The notes under the pieces: model-generated
Databases searched by the model: none
What the model saw: the letters and a program-made list of their open reading frames with translations, nothing else
What the model was told of the DNA's origin: nothing
Source of the DNA: [Clostridium] asparagiforme DSM 15981
Lineage (GTDB): Bacteria; Bacillota; Clostridia; Lachnospirales; Lachnospiraceae
Assembly (NCBI GenBank): GCA_025149125.1
Contig: CP102272.1
Span: forward strand, 4,464,001 to 4,528,000
Reading direction: 5' to 3'
Length of the DNA: 64,000 nucleotides
In this document: positions 1-7,446 of the stretch, piece by piece
How the letters are laid out: each line of letters starts with the position of its first letter
Numbering within the stretch: the stretch's first letter is position 1
Program-made: the position numbers and the translations under genes

Positions 1-888
1 GAACAAACCCACGCCGTCGGTGAAACAGGCGGCCTCCAGCTCCTCCGGGGAGGCGGAGCCGATGTTGAGCTCCACATCGATGCGGACTCCGTCTCCGGTA
101 ACCGGCTCTGCGCCCTGGTATTTCCTTGTCTCCAGGGCGTGAATCCGGCAGGCTTCGCCCTTCTTCTCCAGAGCCGCGGTCTCCTCCGGAGACAAATCCG
201 TGGCCAGGACTCCGTCGATGGCGTCAACGCCCACCACCTGTCCGTCCGTCAGAAGGTCCATGGCGCCGCTCACGCCCAAAAGTGCCGGAATCTCATAGCT
301 TCTGGCAATGATCGCGGTGTGGGAGGTGGCTCCTCCAACCTCCGTCACAATGGCCAGAACCATCTCACGTTTCAGGGAAGCGGTGTCCGACGGGAACAAA
401 TCCTGGGCCACCACGACCACCGGCTCCGTGAGCGCGCCCAGGTTTACCTCCCCGGCTCCGTCGCAGCTGCGCAGAAGGCGAAGCCGCACATCCTTCATAT
501 CCGCGATCCGCTCCCGGATCATGTCGTCCTTCACCCGGCTCAACATCTTGATAAACTTGGAAAATGCACGGTCAACCGCCCATTTTGCATTGTAATATTC
601 GTCCCGGATCAGCCCGGACACCATCTCATCCAGCGCCGGATCGGCCAGAATCTCCGCGTGAGCCCCAAGGATCGCCGCCTTGTCCGCGTCGCCCTCTCCC
701 AGCCGCTCCCGCATGGCGGAAAGCTCGGCCCCGGCCCGCTCCCTGGCGGCCCGGTAGGCGGCTAACTCCTCCTCCGCCTGTTCCGGGCGGATGCCGGTCT
801 GTTCCACCACGGCCTGGTAGGGAACGTACTTGTAAACCCTACCCACCGCCGCGCCTTTGGACACCGGATTTCCCTGATGTGTAACCAT
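1..888 (-). CDS. ptsI: PTS enzyme I (PEP-protein phosphotransferase), partial
   Basis: Enzyme I takes phosphate from PEP onto a histidine and passes it to HPr and then to PTS transporters, in the cytoplasm. The 296 visible residues cover the N-terminal and phosphohistidine domains. The signature GGATSHTAI carries the active His at about residue 190, as in E. coli PtsI. The C-terminal PEP-binding barrel lies beyond the left edge. The start at 888 has an AGGAGGAG site 6 nt upstream. It follows EIIA, EIIB and EIIC on the same strand, after a strong hairpin. An EI gene inside a sugar PTS operon may be a dedicated paralogue; whether another ptsI exists cannot be seen. The family assignment is firm. 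Confidence 0.93.
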   Translation of the reverse strand, partial: MVTHQGNPVSKGAAVGRVYKYVPYQAVVEQTGIRPEQAEEELAAYRAARERAGAELSAMRERLGEGDADKAAILGAHAEILADPALDEMVSGLIRDEYYNAKWAVDRAFSKFIKMLSRVKDDMIRERIADMKDVRLRLLRSCDGAGEVNLGALTEPVVVVAQDLFPSDTASLKREMVLAIVTEVGGATSHTAIIARSYEIPALLGVSGAMDLLTDGQVVGVDAIDGVLATDLSPEETAALEKKGEACRIHALETRKYQGAEPVTGDGVRIDVELNIGSASPEELEAACFTDGVGLF

Positions 889-941
889 GTTTGTCTCCTC
901 CTCAAAGCCAGTCTGTTCTCCACGGGAAAAGTCCGTGGTCA

Positions 942-978
942 AAAATGCTGCACTGCCGTTTAAACAGTGCAGCATTTT
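942..978 (-). terminator. Hairpin / probable partial terminator between EIIC and ptsI
   Basis: A 14-bp perfect stem (942-955 with 965-978) with a 9-nt loop. Read on the minus strand it is followed by a run of T, as in an intrinsic terminator. It lies after the EIIC stop and before the ptsI start, so it may lower ptsI expression relative to the transporter genes. Confidence 0.7.
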
Positions 979-1007
979 CAGTCATTCATCGAATTATGCT
1001 GTTATCC

Positions 1008-2423
1008 CTATTGTGCAGCAGATGCAATCCCTCCGGGATTCAGAGCCTGATTCTCCAGAGCCGCGTAGATCTTCTCTTTGTTCTTGCGGATCAGCACGTA
1101 GGAAACCGCGTAGACCGCCACAAGAAGCGCGATTAGGATCGGGTTTTGGCTGGCGAATATCAGGAAGGTCAGGTATCCGATGGGCTGTCCGATGATGATA
1201 AAGGACGTAACCATCATTGCGCCGCCGGAACCCAGGGAGCCGCCGGCCACCTTCACAACCTCCGTAAATGTGCTGCCGCAGGCGGAGCAGATATACAGGA
1301 AGATGATACATACAATGGTGGAACCGATCACGGATTTCACCACGTTGCCGTTGGACATTGCCACGATGGGCTGGATCACGTAAGGAATTGCAACCAGGTC
1401 TACCATCGGCAGCGTTGTGTTGCCGGGCAGAACGAACGCAAGCAGCAGGATGATGGGCATGGTCAGCAGTCCGGAAACCAGGGTTGCAGTCTCGCCGTAA
1501 CCGGTAGCGTCGTTCACTGCCAGGTACCACTCGCCCTTGAAGCCTTTGGTCTTTTTCTTGGAAGCCTCTGTCAGAGCCGTAAATGCGCCGGAGAAAATGG
1601 AAGAGATCTTCGGGAATACGGACATAACAGCGGAAGTCGCAACGCCGCAGCTGAGGATTTCGCCCCAGGCAGCCAGCTGGGTGATTCTGGTGATGTTGCC
1701 CACAAAGCCGATCAGGATACCAAGGATCAGGCCCAGGGTCATGGGCTCGCCGATGATGCCCAGTTTTTTACGCATGCCGTTGGGATCCATCTGGATCTTG
1801 TACAGGCCCAGTTTATTGAGCAGCCAGTTTAACGGGATGGCGATCACCGCCACCGTGGCCGTATGTAAGGAAGCGATGGAACAGCCGGGATAGCCGTAGT
1901 AGGTAGACCATCTCTTGGCGATCACCTCGGTGATCAGCAGGGTGATTAACAGCTGCATGGTCATCAGGCAGATAGCAAGGAACATATTGCCGGTCAGAAC
2001 GTACAGCATGGAACCCCAGCAGAAGTAGGAATAGTTGTTCCACAGATCGCCAGCCTGGAAAACGGTGGTGTATCTGGACAGGAACAGACCTACCTGAAGC
2101 AGGATTGCGATGACCACGAACACCATGCCGGCCTGTGTGGAGTAAGCCACAACCGAGGTGTTGGGCCAGCCCGCGTCGTATACCGGCAGGTTCACGCCGC
2201 TGGTCTCAACCATGCGGGTGATGATCGGCTCGATGATGGGACCGTAGGCTCCGATTACCAGGTTAAAGCCCTGCAGGCCGACGCCGGCGGACAATGCGGA
2301 GATAAAAGCCTTTTTGGGCTTTACCTTAAACGCAAGGTTGATGACGAACATAATCATAGGAACGAATACGACTGCGCTAAATGTGTCAAAGAATGCCTTT
2401 ACTGCTCCAAAAAACATATCCAT
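1008..2423 (-). CDS. PTS transporter subunit EIIC, galactitol (Gat) family
   Basis: A 471-residue, highly hydrophobic multi-pass protein: the membrane channel of a phosphotransferase system, which imports a sugar or polyol while EIIB phosphorylates it. Its sequence resembles GatC-family EIIC, and it sits directly behind separate EIIB and EIIA genes, as in galactitol-type systems. The start at 2423 has an AAGGGGG site. EIIB ends only 26 nt upstream, so they are co-transcribed. The substrate cannot be read from the sequence. The divergent DerI/LerI/RLP genes suggest a branched or four- to five-carbon acid or polyol rather than galactitol. Confidence 0.9.
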   Translation of the reverse strand: MDMFFGAVKAFFDTFSAVVFVPMIMFVINLAFKVKPKKAFISALSAGVGLQGFNLVIGAYGPIIEPIITRMVETSGVNLPVYDAGWPNTSVVAYSTQAGMVFVVIAILLQVGLFLSRYTTVFQAGDLWNNYSYFCWGSMLYVLTGNMFLAICLMTMQLLITLLITEVIAKRWSTYYGYPGCSIASLHTATVAVIAIPLNWLLNKLGLYKIQMDPNGMRKKLGIIGEPMTLGLILGILIGFVGNITRITQLAAWGEILSCGVATSAVMSVFPKISSIFSGAFTALTEASKKKTKGFKGEWYLAVNDATGYGETATLVSGLLTMPIILLLAFVLPGNTTLPMVDLVAIPYVIQPIVAMSNGNVVKSVIGSTIVCIIFLYICSACGSTFTEVVKVAGGSLGSGGAMMVTSFIIIGQPIGYLTFLIFASQNPILIALLVAVYAVSYVLIRKNKEKIYAALENQALNPGGIASAAQ

Positions 2424-2449
2424 GGTTTATCCCCCTTATCTTTCCACAG

Positions 2450-2761
2450 TTACTTTCCAGCTGCTTTGAAGATCTCCAGTGCTTTTTCCAAAAATTCATC
2501 CTCTCCCAATCCGGTGATCAGACCGATTGCGGGCAGAGCCGGCGTGCCGTTTAACTCATCCTCGTCGATGGGGCTGGCGTAGGCGACCAGATCATATTTG
2601 TCCCGCGCAAGATAAGTTCCCATCTCGCTGGGATTGGCCTCCATCGCGGAAACCTCATAGCCCTCGTCCTCGAACATCTCGGTGAGCTTGTTGGCAATCA
2701 TCGAAGATGTCACAATGCCCGAGCCGCACGCGGTTAATAATTTGATACTTTTCTTTCCCAT
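2450..2761 (-). CDS. PTS transporter subunit EIIB, galactitol family
   Basis: A 103-residue cytoplasmic protein that carries phosphate on a cysteine and hands it to the sugar during import. The phospho-cysteine is Cys12, in the loop TACGSGIVTSSM near the N-terminus, typical of lactose/galactitol-type EIIB domains. The length is normal for a stand-alone EIIB. It lies between EIIA and EIIC in a tight minus-strand operon, with an AAGGAAGG site upstream of the start. The family is clear; the substrate is unknown. Confidence 0.92.
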   Translation of the reverse strand: MGKKSIKLLTACGSGIVTSSMIANKLTEMFEDEGYEVSAMEANPSEMGTYLARDKYDLVAYASPIDEDELNGTPALPAIGLITGLGEDEFLEKALEIFKAAGK

Positions 2762-2818
2762 AGATAAAACCTTCCTTTCTGAGTTAAATATTATAGTTGT
2801 TCTACTGCGCTCCGCGGG

Positions 2819-3268
2819 TTAAAACAGCTGCGGGTTCACAATAGAATAAACTTCGTCCACATCCTTGGCCTCCCGGATCTGATTTAACGCCTCCGGGTTC
2901 TGGATCAGCTTCATGATCTTGCGCAGCAGCTTGATCTGGTCCTTGGGATCGGTGATCGCCAGCATGAACAGCAGGCGCGGGTGAAGGGTGATCTCCGGCG
3001 AGCCCATCTGATGAAACTCCACCGGTTCTCTCAGCACGCAGATGCCCATGGCGGGCTCGTTTACATGCTCCGCAAATGTGTGGGGCACCGCAATGTCAAA
3101 CGCGGTGGCCGGCAGCGCGGTGGGGTACTGGGCCTCCCGGGCCACAATGGCATCCGGATAACTGGGTTTGGCAACCCCGGACTCCACAAACAGTCCGGCC
3201 ATGATCCGCAGCGCCTCTTCAGCTGTTTTTGCTTCCACATCCAGTCTGATCAGCTCTTTTCTCAGCAT
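2819..3268 (-). CDS. PTS transporter subunit EIIA, fructose/mannitol-type domain
   Basis: A 149-residue cytoplasmic phosphocarrier that receives phosphate from HPr and passes it to EIIB. The active histidine is His63 in the motif IAVPHTFAEHV, the usual phosphorylation site of Fru/Mtl-type EIIA domains, including GatA. It is the first gene of the minus-strand PTS operon and is divergent from the DerI-LerI-RLP operon across a 347-nt AT-rich region. The AAGGAG site is about 13 nt from the ATG, rather long. The family is confident; the substrate is unknown. Confidence 0.9.
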   Translation of the reverse strand: MLRKELIRLDVEAKTAEEALRIMAGLFVESGVAKPSYPDAIVAREAQYPTALPATAFDIAVPHTFAEHVNEPAMGICVLREPVEFHQMGSPEITLHPRLLFMLAITDPKDQIKLLRKIMKLIQNPEALNQIREAKDVDEVYSIVNPQLF

Positions 3269-3615
3269 TTTTTCAAATTCTCCTTAATATTGTTTTAGTG
3301 AATTCATGAAAATACAAAAAACTTTCTCGAAAATTTCTGGGTATATTGTATCATATTCTTTTCGTTTTAACAATACTTTTTATCATAATTTTATTTATTT
3401 ATTTTTGTTTGTTTTTACTTTACGCCTTAATAATTTTGTTTTTCTTGATTTATATTTGTTTTAAGGCGTAATCCCACATTTTTTACATGATTTATACCTT
3501 ATTTTTGATTTAAAACTCAAAAAATACAATATTTTATTTTGTTTTCGTCTTGATTGTAGGGTTTTCCTGTGCTAATATGGGTTTAACAACACCGTATCGC
3601 AAGGAGGATTTGCAG
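3269..3615. promoter_or_regulatory. AT-rich divergent promoter region with an 11-bp inverted repeat (3420-3430 / 3461-3471)
   Basis: This 347-nt gap separates the PTS operon from the isomerase/RLP operon and has no credible gene. It holds a perfect inverted repeat, TTACGCCTTAA at 3420-3430 and TTAAGGCGTAA at 3461-3471. The half-site centres are 41 bp apart, about four helical turns, which would put both on one face of the helix. That fits a dimeric or looping regulator controlling both operons. No regulator gene is next to it in the window; one may lie past the left edge. No single -35/-10 pair stands out. Confidence 0.6.
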
Positions 3616-4086
3616 ATGAACAAAACCATAGTCATCGGCTGTGACAACGCGGCCGTCAGCATGAAGAATCAGCTTAAAGCGTACATGGAAGCAGCGGGGT
3701 ACACGGTGGAGGATATGGGCTGCGACAGCCCGGACGACCCGATCTACTACCCCTATGTGGCCGCTAAGGCCTGCCAGGCCATCATTGACAGCAATTATAC
3801 TAAGGAAGGAGTCCTGATCTGCGGCACCGGGTTGGGCATGGCCATGACCGCCAACAAGTTCCCCGGCATCCGCGCGGGCGTCTGCCACGACAGTTTTTCC
3901 GGAGAGCGCTTAAAGCTCAGCAACAACGGCAATGTGATCTGCTTCGGCGAACGCGTGATCGGAGTGGAGCTGGCAAAGAAAATTCTGGGCGAATGGCTGA
4001 CCCTGGAGTTCAAGGACGGCTCCTCCACCCCCAAGGTGGCGGCGATTAACGAGCTGGAACATCACAATATGAAGGCCGGGAGCTGA
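3616..4086 (+). CDS. RpiB/LacA/LacB-family isomerase, probable D-erythrulose-4-phosphate isomerase (DerI-like)
   Basis: A 156-residue sugar-phosphate isomerase of the RpiB fold. The catalytic-base cysteine is present (Cys69 in LICGTGLGM). Two usual RpiB histidines are replaced: the GCDH motif reads GCDN (Asn11), and the HN[DE]xN motif reads SNNGN (102-106). This argues against plain ribose-5-phosphate isomerase. Its position just before a TIM homologue and a RuBisCO-like protein matches DerI, which converts D-erythrulose-4-phosphate to D-erythrose-4-phosphate. The start at 3616 is chosen for AAGGAGG at 3601; an upstream in-frame ATG at 3550 lacks a site. The specific function is inferred from context. 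Confidence 0.78.
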   Translation: MNKTIVIGCDNAAVSMKNQLKAYMEAAGYTVEDMGCDSPDDPIYYPYVAAKACQAIIDSNYTKEGVLICGTGLGMAMTANKFPGIRAGVCHDSFSGERLKLSNNGNVICFGERVIGVELAKKILGEWLTLEFKDGSSTPKVAAINELEHHNMKAGS

Positions 4087-4109
4087 CCGGCATCGGATGG
4101 AGGGTACAT

Positions 4110-4958
4110 ATGAAACGTTTAGACCGGCTTTACATGGGAACCAACACAAAAATGTATAAGACCATCTCGGACACCACCGCCTTTCTCTCCCGCCTGAACC
4201 AGCTGACGGCGGATATCCCGGCGGACTGTTTGGAGCTGTTTGTCATCCCGTCCTACACCGCCCTGGAATCCGCCTCGCGGACCGCGGCGGGGGGACGGAT
4301 CCGGGTCGGAGCCCAGAACATGGGCTGGGAGGATGAAGGCCAATTCACCGGGGAGATTTCCCCCGTCATGCTGCAGGAGATCGGTGTAAACCTGGCCATG
4401 ATCGGCCACTCGGAACGCCGCCATGTATTCGGCGAGACAGACCGGGAGGAGGAGAAAAAAGTAGCCAAGGCCCTGGCCTCCGGCTTCACCGCCCTGTTAT
4501 GCATCGGCGAGACCGCCCAGGACAAGGCCTACGGCCTCAGCGACGAAACCCTGCGCACCCAGCTGAAGATCGGCCTTCACTCCATCACCCGGGAGCAGGC
4601 CGCCAACCTCTGGATCGCCTACGAGCCCGTTTGGGCCATCGGCGTAAACGGCGTCCCGGCCGACGAGCATTACGCCGACGAGCGCCACCGTGTGATCAAG
4701 GACACCCTGTCGGAGCTCTTCGGCCCCGAAACCGGCCCGGACATCCCGGTGCTCTACGGCGGCAGCGTGAACCCGGAAAACGCTCCCCTTTTAATTCAGA
4801 TGCCCCACATAGACGGCCTGTTTATCGGCAGAAGCGCCTGGGACGCAGACCGTTTTAACGCGATCATACGCACTGTCCTGCCGCTATTCGGCAGCCGTAA
4901 AAACGCTGCCTCACCCCTGTCCGACAGTTGCAAATCCCAAAAGGAGGAAATCCGATGA
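4110..4958 (+). CDS. Triose-phosphate-isomerase homologue, probable L-erythrulose-1-phosphate isomerase (LerI-like)
   Basis: A 282-residue (beta/alpha)8 isomerase. TIM catalytic residues are present: Asn12 and Lys14 (GTNTKMYK), His100 (IGHSERR) and Glu172 (AYEPVWAIG), plus the phosphate-binding GGSV. Two regions differ from glycolytic TIM: the flexible loop continues as GVNGVPA, and the C-terminal phosphate loop reads IGRSAWD. Such variants occur in EryH/LerI, which interconverts L-erythrulose-1-phosphate and D-erythrulose-4-phosphate. It sits between the DerI-like and RLP genes and overlaps the RLP start by 4 nt (ATGA), so they are translationally coupled. A second, glycolytic tpiA elsewhere is expected but not seen. 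Confidence 0.8.
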   Translation: MKRLDRLYMGTNTKMYKTISDTTAFLSRLNQLTADIPADCLELFVIPSYTALESASRTAAGGRIRVGAQNMGWEDEGQFTGEISPVMLQEIGVNLAMIGHSERRHVFGETDREEEKKVAKALASGFTALLCIGETAQDKAYGLSDETLRTQLKIGLHSITREQAANLWIAYEPVWAIGVNGVPADEHYADERHRVIKDTLSELFGPETGPDIPVLYGGSVNPENAPLLIQMPHIDGLFIGRSAWDADRFNAIIRTVLPLFGSRKNAASPLSDSCKSQKEEIR

Positions 4959-6166
4959 GCCGTCCATCCCTGTTCGTTCTCCCGGAACACGTCCGGGACC
5001 AGGATTACGCCCTGGCCACCTACTATATCCAGCTGGATCCGTCGGTGGACGTGGTGAAAAAAGCGGAAACCATGGCCGTAGGGCAGACCGTGGGCACATG
5101 GGTGCCGGTTCCCGGCGTCACCGACGAGATGCGTGAAACGCACATGGGCCGTGTGGTGAACATTCTGGACGCCCCGCCCTGCGAGCTGAGCACCCAGATT
5201 GGCGACGGCCTGCGCACCTACTTCATCCAGATCGCCTACCCCACCGTAAACTTCGGCCCCCAGTTTCCCATGATGTTCACCACCCTTCTGGGTAACGACG
5301 CCTCCACCAGCGCCCAGGTAAAGCTGGTGGACCTCCAGCTCCCGGAAAATTTTCTCAGCCATTTTAAAGGCCCCAAATTCGGCATCCAGGGCCTGCGGGA
5401 GCTGACCGGCGTCTGGGACCGCCCGCTGCTGCTCAACATGATCAAACCCTGCACCGGCCTGACCCCCGAAGCCGGGGCCAAAATCTTCTACGAAACGGCC
5501 CTGGGCGGCGTAGACTTCATCAAGGACGACGAGCTGCTGGCTAACCCGGACTTCTGTCCCGCAGCCAAGCGGGTCAAAGCCTACAACGAGGCCGCCAAAG
5601 CCGCCTACGAAAAAACCGGCAAGGAGACCATCTACATCTGCAACATCACCGACTCCTCCGCCCGCCTCAAGGACACTCTAAACGCCGTCCTGGAAGCCGG
5701 AGCCAAAGCCGTGATGCTGTGCTTTTCCACCGTAGGCTACAGCACCTTCCGCGCCATCTCCGAGCAGATCCCCATCCCGGTCATGGGCCACTACGCGGCC
5801 AGCGGAATCAGCAACGAGGGTTTAAACAGCGGTCTCAGCTCCCACCTATCCATCGGAAAATTCCCCCGCATGGCCGGAGCCGACCTGGTCATGATGAACA
5901 CCCCCTACGGCGGCTATCCCCTGACCCGGCAGCAATACTTCAAAACCGCCCACCAGTTAAGCCTGCCCTGCTGCCACCTAAAGCCCACCATGCCCATCTG
6001 CGGCGGCGGAGTCCACCCCGGCATGGTCCAGCGCTTTATCGACGACTTCGGCACCGACATCATCCTGGCCGCCGGAGGCGCCATCCAAGGCCATCCCCAA
6101 GGCCCCGCCGCCGGCGTCCGCGCCATGTCCCAAGCCGTCGCCGCCGCCCTAACCCACACCCCCTAA
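4955..6166 (+). CDS. RuBisCO-like protein (form IV), probable 3-oxo-isoapionate-4-phosphate decarboxylase (OiaX-like)
   Basis: A 403-residue member of the RuBisCO large-chain superfamily. Lys164 (MIKP) matches the catalytic Lys175, and GGVDFIKDDE carries the carbamylated Lys190 with metal ligands Asp192 and Glu193. Phosphate-binding CGGG (349-352) and AAGGAIQGHPQG (372-383) are present. The loop-6 region after MMNTPYGG has no lysine, so CO2 fixation is unlikely. Next to LerI- and DerI-like genes the best guess is decarboxylation of 3-oxo-isoapionate-4-phosphate to L-erythrulose-1-phosphate. The related transcarboxylase/hydrolase (OiaT) or a new substrate remain possible. AAGGAGG at 4941 sets the ATG at 4955. 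Confidence 0.82.
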   Translation: MSRPSLFVLPEHVRDQDYALATYYIQLDPSVDVVKKAETMAVGQTVGTWVPVPGVTDEMRETHMGRVVNILDAPPCELSTQIGDGLRTYFIQIAYPTVNFGPQFPMMFTTLLGNDASTSAQVKLVDLQLPENFLSHFKGPKFGIQGLRELTGVWDRPLLLNMIKPCTGLTPEAGAKIFYETALGGVDFIKDDELLANPDFCPAAKRVKAYNEAAKAAYEKTGKETIYICNITDSSARLKDTLNAVLEAGAKAVMLCFSTVGYSTFRAISEQIPIPVMGHYAASGISNEGLNSGLSSHLSIGKFPRMAGADLVMMNTPYGGYPLTRQQYFKTAHQLSLPCCHLKPTMPICGGGVHPGMVQRFIDDFGTDIILAAGGAIQGHPQGPAAGVRAMSQAVAAALTHTP

Positions 6167-6236
6167 CCACCGCCGCCGCCCACCACCCCGAACTAAAAAC
6201 CGCCCTATCCCTCTTCTCCCCCACCCCCTAGAGCCA

Positions 6237-6288
6237 AAAAAGGAGCCTCAAGTCCATCCCCCCACCACCAGACTTGAGGCTCCTTTTT
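6237..6288 (+). terminator. Intrinsic terminator of the RLP operon
   Basis: An 18-bp perfect stem (6237-6254 with 6271-6288) with a 16-nt loop, flanked by A on the left and T on the right, 70 nt after the RLP stop. It should also work in the opposite direction. Confidence 0.9.
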
Positions 6289-6386
6289 GCCCTCACCCAT
6301 CCAGCGAATGACCGGCAGGAACTTGATGCCAAAATAACTCCATAGCCCCTCGCGCCCCATCCCCCTCGCCCTTCTCGACCCCCAGC

Positions 6387-6453
6387 GCGTGAGCGGCAGG
6401 GGAGCGGGGGCGGAGTCCCGGAACCTCCGCCCCCGCTCCCCTGCCGCTCACGC
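6387..6453. repeat. 28-bp perfect GC-rich inverted repeat
   Basis: 6387-6414 pairs perfectly with 6426-6453 around an 11-nt loop; the arms are very GC-rich. No T-run follows, so it is not an ordinary terminator. A related single-arm motif, CCAGCGNNTGANCGGCAGG, occurs at 6300-6318 and again at 6382-6400. It lies between the RLP terminator and the end of the CAP gene and could be a REP-like or small mobile palindrome, or a 3' mRNA stabiliser. A further 8-bp stem (6458-6465 / 6484-6491) lies between it and the CAP stop. The rest of the 6167-6526 gap holds nothing else. Confidence 0.7.
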
Positions 6454-6526
6454 CCGGATGCCTCTAAAAACCCCAAAGAAAAAAGAGGCATGCCCAAGCA
6501 CACCTCTCTTCCGTTCCCCCTCTAAC

Positions 6527-7240
6527 CTAATATGTAAACACCTGCACCCAATACCCCACTCCACTTCCATTCTCATAATACCCCACTCCAATATCCGTAA
6601 ACTCCCCATTCAAAATATTCGCCCGATGCCCCGCACTATTCATCCAGCTCTCCATCACCGCCTCCGGCGTGGGCTGTCCATACGCAATATTCTCCCCCGC
6701 CCCGCGGAAACTCACCCCATTCTGTGTCAACACCGTATTAAACCCGCTCCCATCCGGTCTCGTATGAGAAAAAGACCGCTCAATCTCCTTCGCTCTCACC
6801 TCAGCAGCCCCCGTCATCCGGCTGTTGGCCTTCAACGGCGAAAGCCCCGCCTTTGCGCGCTCTGCGTTCACCAGCTCCACCACCTGAGCCGCGTAAGCGC
6901 TCATGCTGCCGTTCTGCTCCGGCTGGGACGGCACTCCGATATCCGGCAGCTGGGAATTCCCGCCGTCCGGCAGCGCAGGCATCTCCATATCCGGGAACAC
7001 CGGCATATTTTGATCCGGCATATTCGGAACATTGAAATCCGGGAACACAATCTGCGGCCCATTCCCATCCGGCCTCATATTTCCCCAACCAATCACCTGT
7101 CCGTTCCCATAATCACAGCCGGTAGAACTGCTTCCTCCAACCACGTAAGTCAGCACCGCCGCCTGGGACGTCATCGCCATGGTTCCGGTCATCGTCATGG
7201 CCGCCAGGGCCGTCATTGCATATAATGGTAATTTTCTCAT
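6527..7240 (-). CDS. Secreted CAP/SCP-domain protein
   Basis: A 237-residue exported protein with an N-terminal signal peptide (cleavage likely after TSQAA, near residue 28). A Pro/Asp/Met-rich linker of short PDMEMPALPD-type segments spans about 60-110, and a C-terminal CAP domain about 115-237. The CAP hallmarks are visible: VELVNAERAKAGLSPL, the His of FSHTRPDG, GENIAYG, the SAGHRANIL helix and GVGYYENG. In Bacillota such SCP-like proteins are extracellular or wall-associated, with no agreed enzymatic role. AGGAGG precedes the ATG. Three WalR-like boxes lie immediately upstream. Confidence 0.9.
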   Translation of the reverse strand: MRKLPLYAMTALAAMTMTGTMAMTSQAAVLTYVVGGSSSTGCDYGNGQVIGWGNMRPDGNGPQIVFPDFNVPNMPDQNMPVFPDMEMPALPDGGNSQLPDIGVPSQPEQNGSMSAYAAQVVELVNAERAKAGLSPLKANSRMTGAAEVRAKEIERSFSHTRPDGSGFNTVLTQNGVSFRGAGENIAYGQPTPEAVMESWMNSAGHRANILNGEFTDIGVGYYENGSGVGYWVQVFTY

Positions 7241-7257
7241 GTTTTGCCTCCTGTATT

Positions 7258-7285
7258 GTTACATAAATTTTACATTTCTGTTACA
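7258..7285 (-). promoter_or_regulatory. Three WalR/YycF-like boxes upstream of the CAP gene
   Basis: On the minus strand the sequence reads TGTAAC-N5-TGTAAA-N5-TGTAAC at 7285-7280, 7274-7269 and 7263-7258, an exact 11-bp period. Two such boxes form the published WalR consensus TGTWAH-N5-TGTWAH, which controls cell-wall hydrolase genes. The last box ends 17 nt before the ATG, so the site overlaps the core promoter or the 5' UTR, which favours repression. No convincing -35/-10 was found here. Confidence 0.55.
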
Positions 7286-7446
7286 AACATAGGATAACAT
7301 AAAAAATATGGCAATTACACTAGGAGATCCCTGGCAGAAAATCCAGCCATCTGCCATTGACGCCGCGGCCGCCTGACAAAAACACCATCTCAGGAACCAA
7401 CCGCCGTTTTTTATGCCATTTTTAGCCGTTTTTTCCTTTTACATCC

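Noticed and set aside
139..765. 208-codon plus-strand frame at the left edge
   Set aside because: Antisense to the partial ptsI, whose active-site motif is unambiguous.
4110..4958. Glycolytic triose-phosphate isomerase
   Set aside because: Catalytic residues are kept, but loop 6 and the C-terminal phosphate loop differ, and it sits with DerI- and RLP-like genes instead of gap/pgk.
4955..6166. True CO2-fixing RuBisCO
   Set aside because: The loop-6 lysine is missing and no phosphoribulokinase or form III pathway genes are nearby; the neighbours fit an RLP decarboxylase.
5719..6231. 170-codon plus-strand frame overlapping the RLP
   Set aside because: Out-of-frame shadow of the RLP gene with Pro/His/Arg-rich low-complexity translation.
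6389..7225. 278-codon plus-strand frame
   Set aside because: Antisense to the CAP-domain protein, which has a signal peptide and complete domain.
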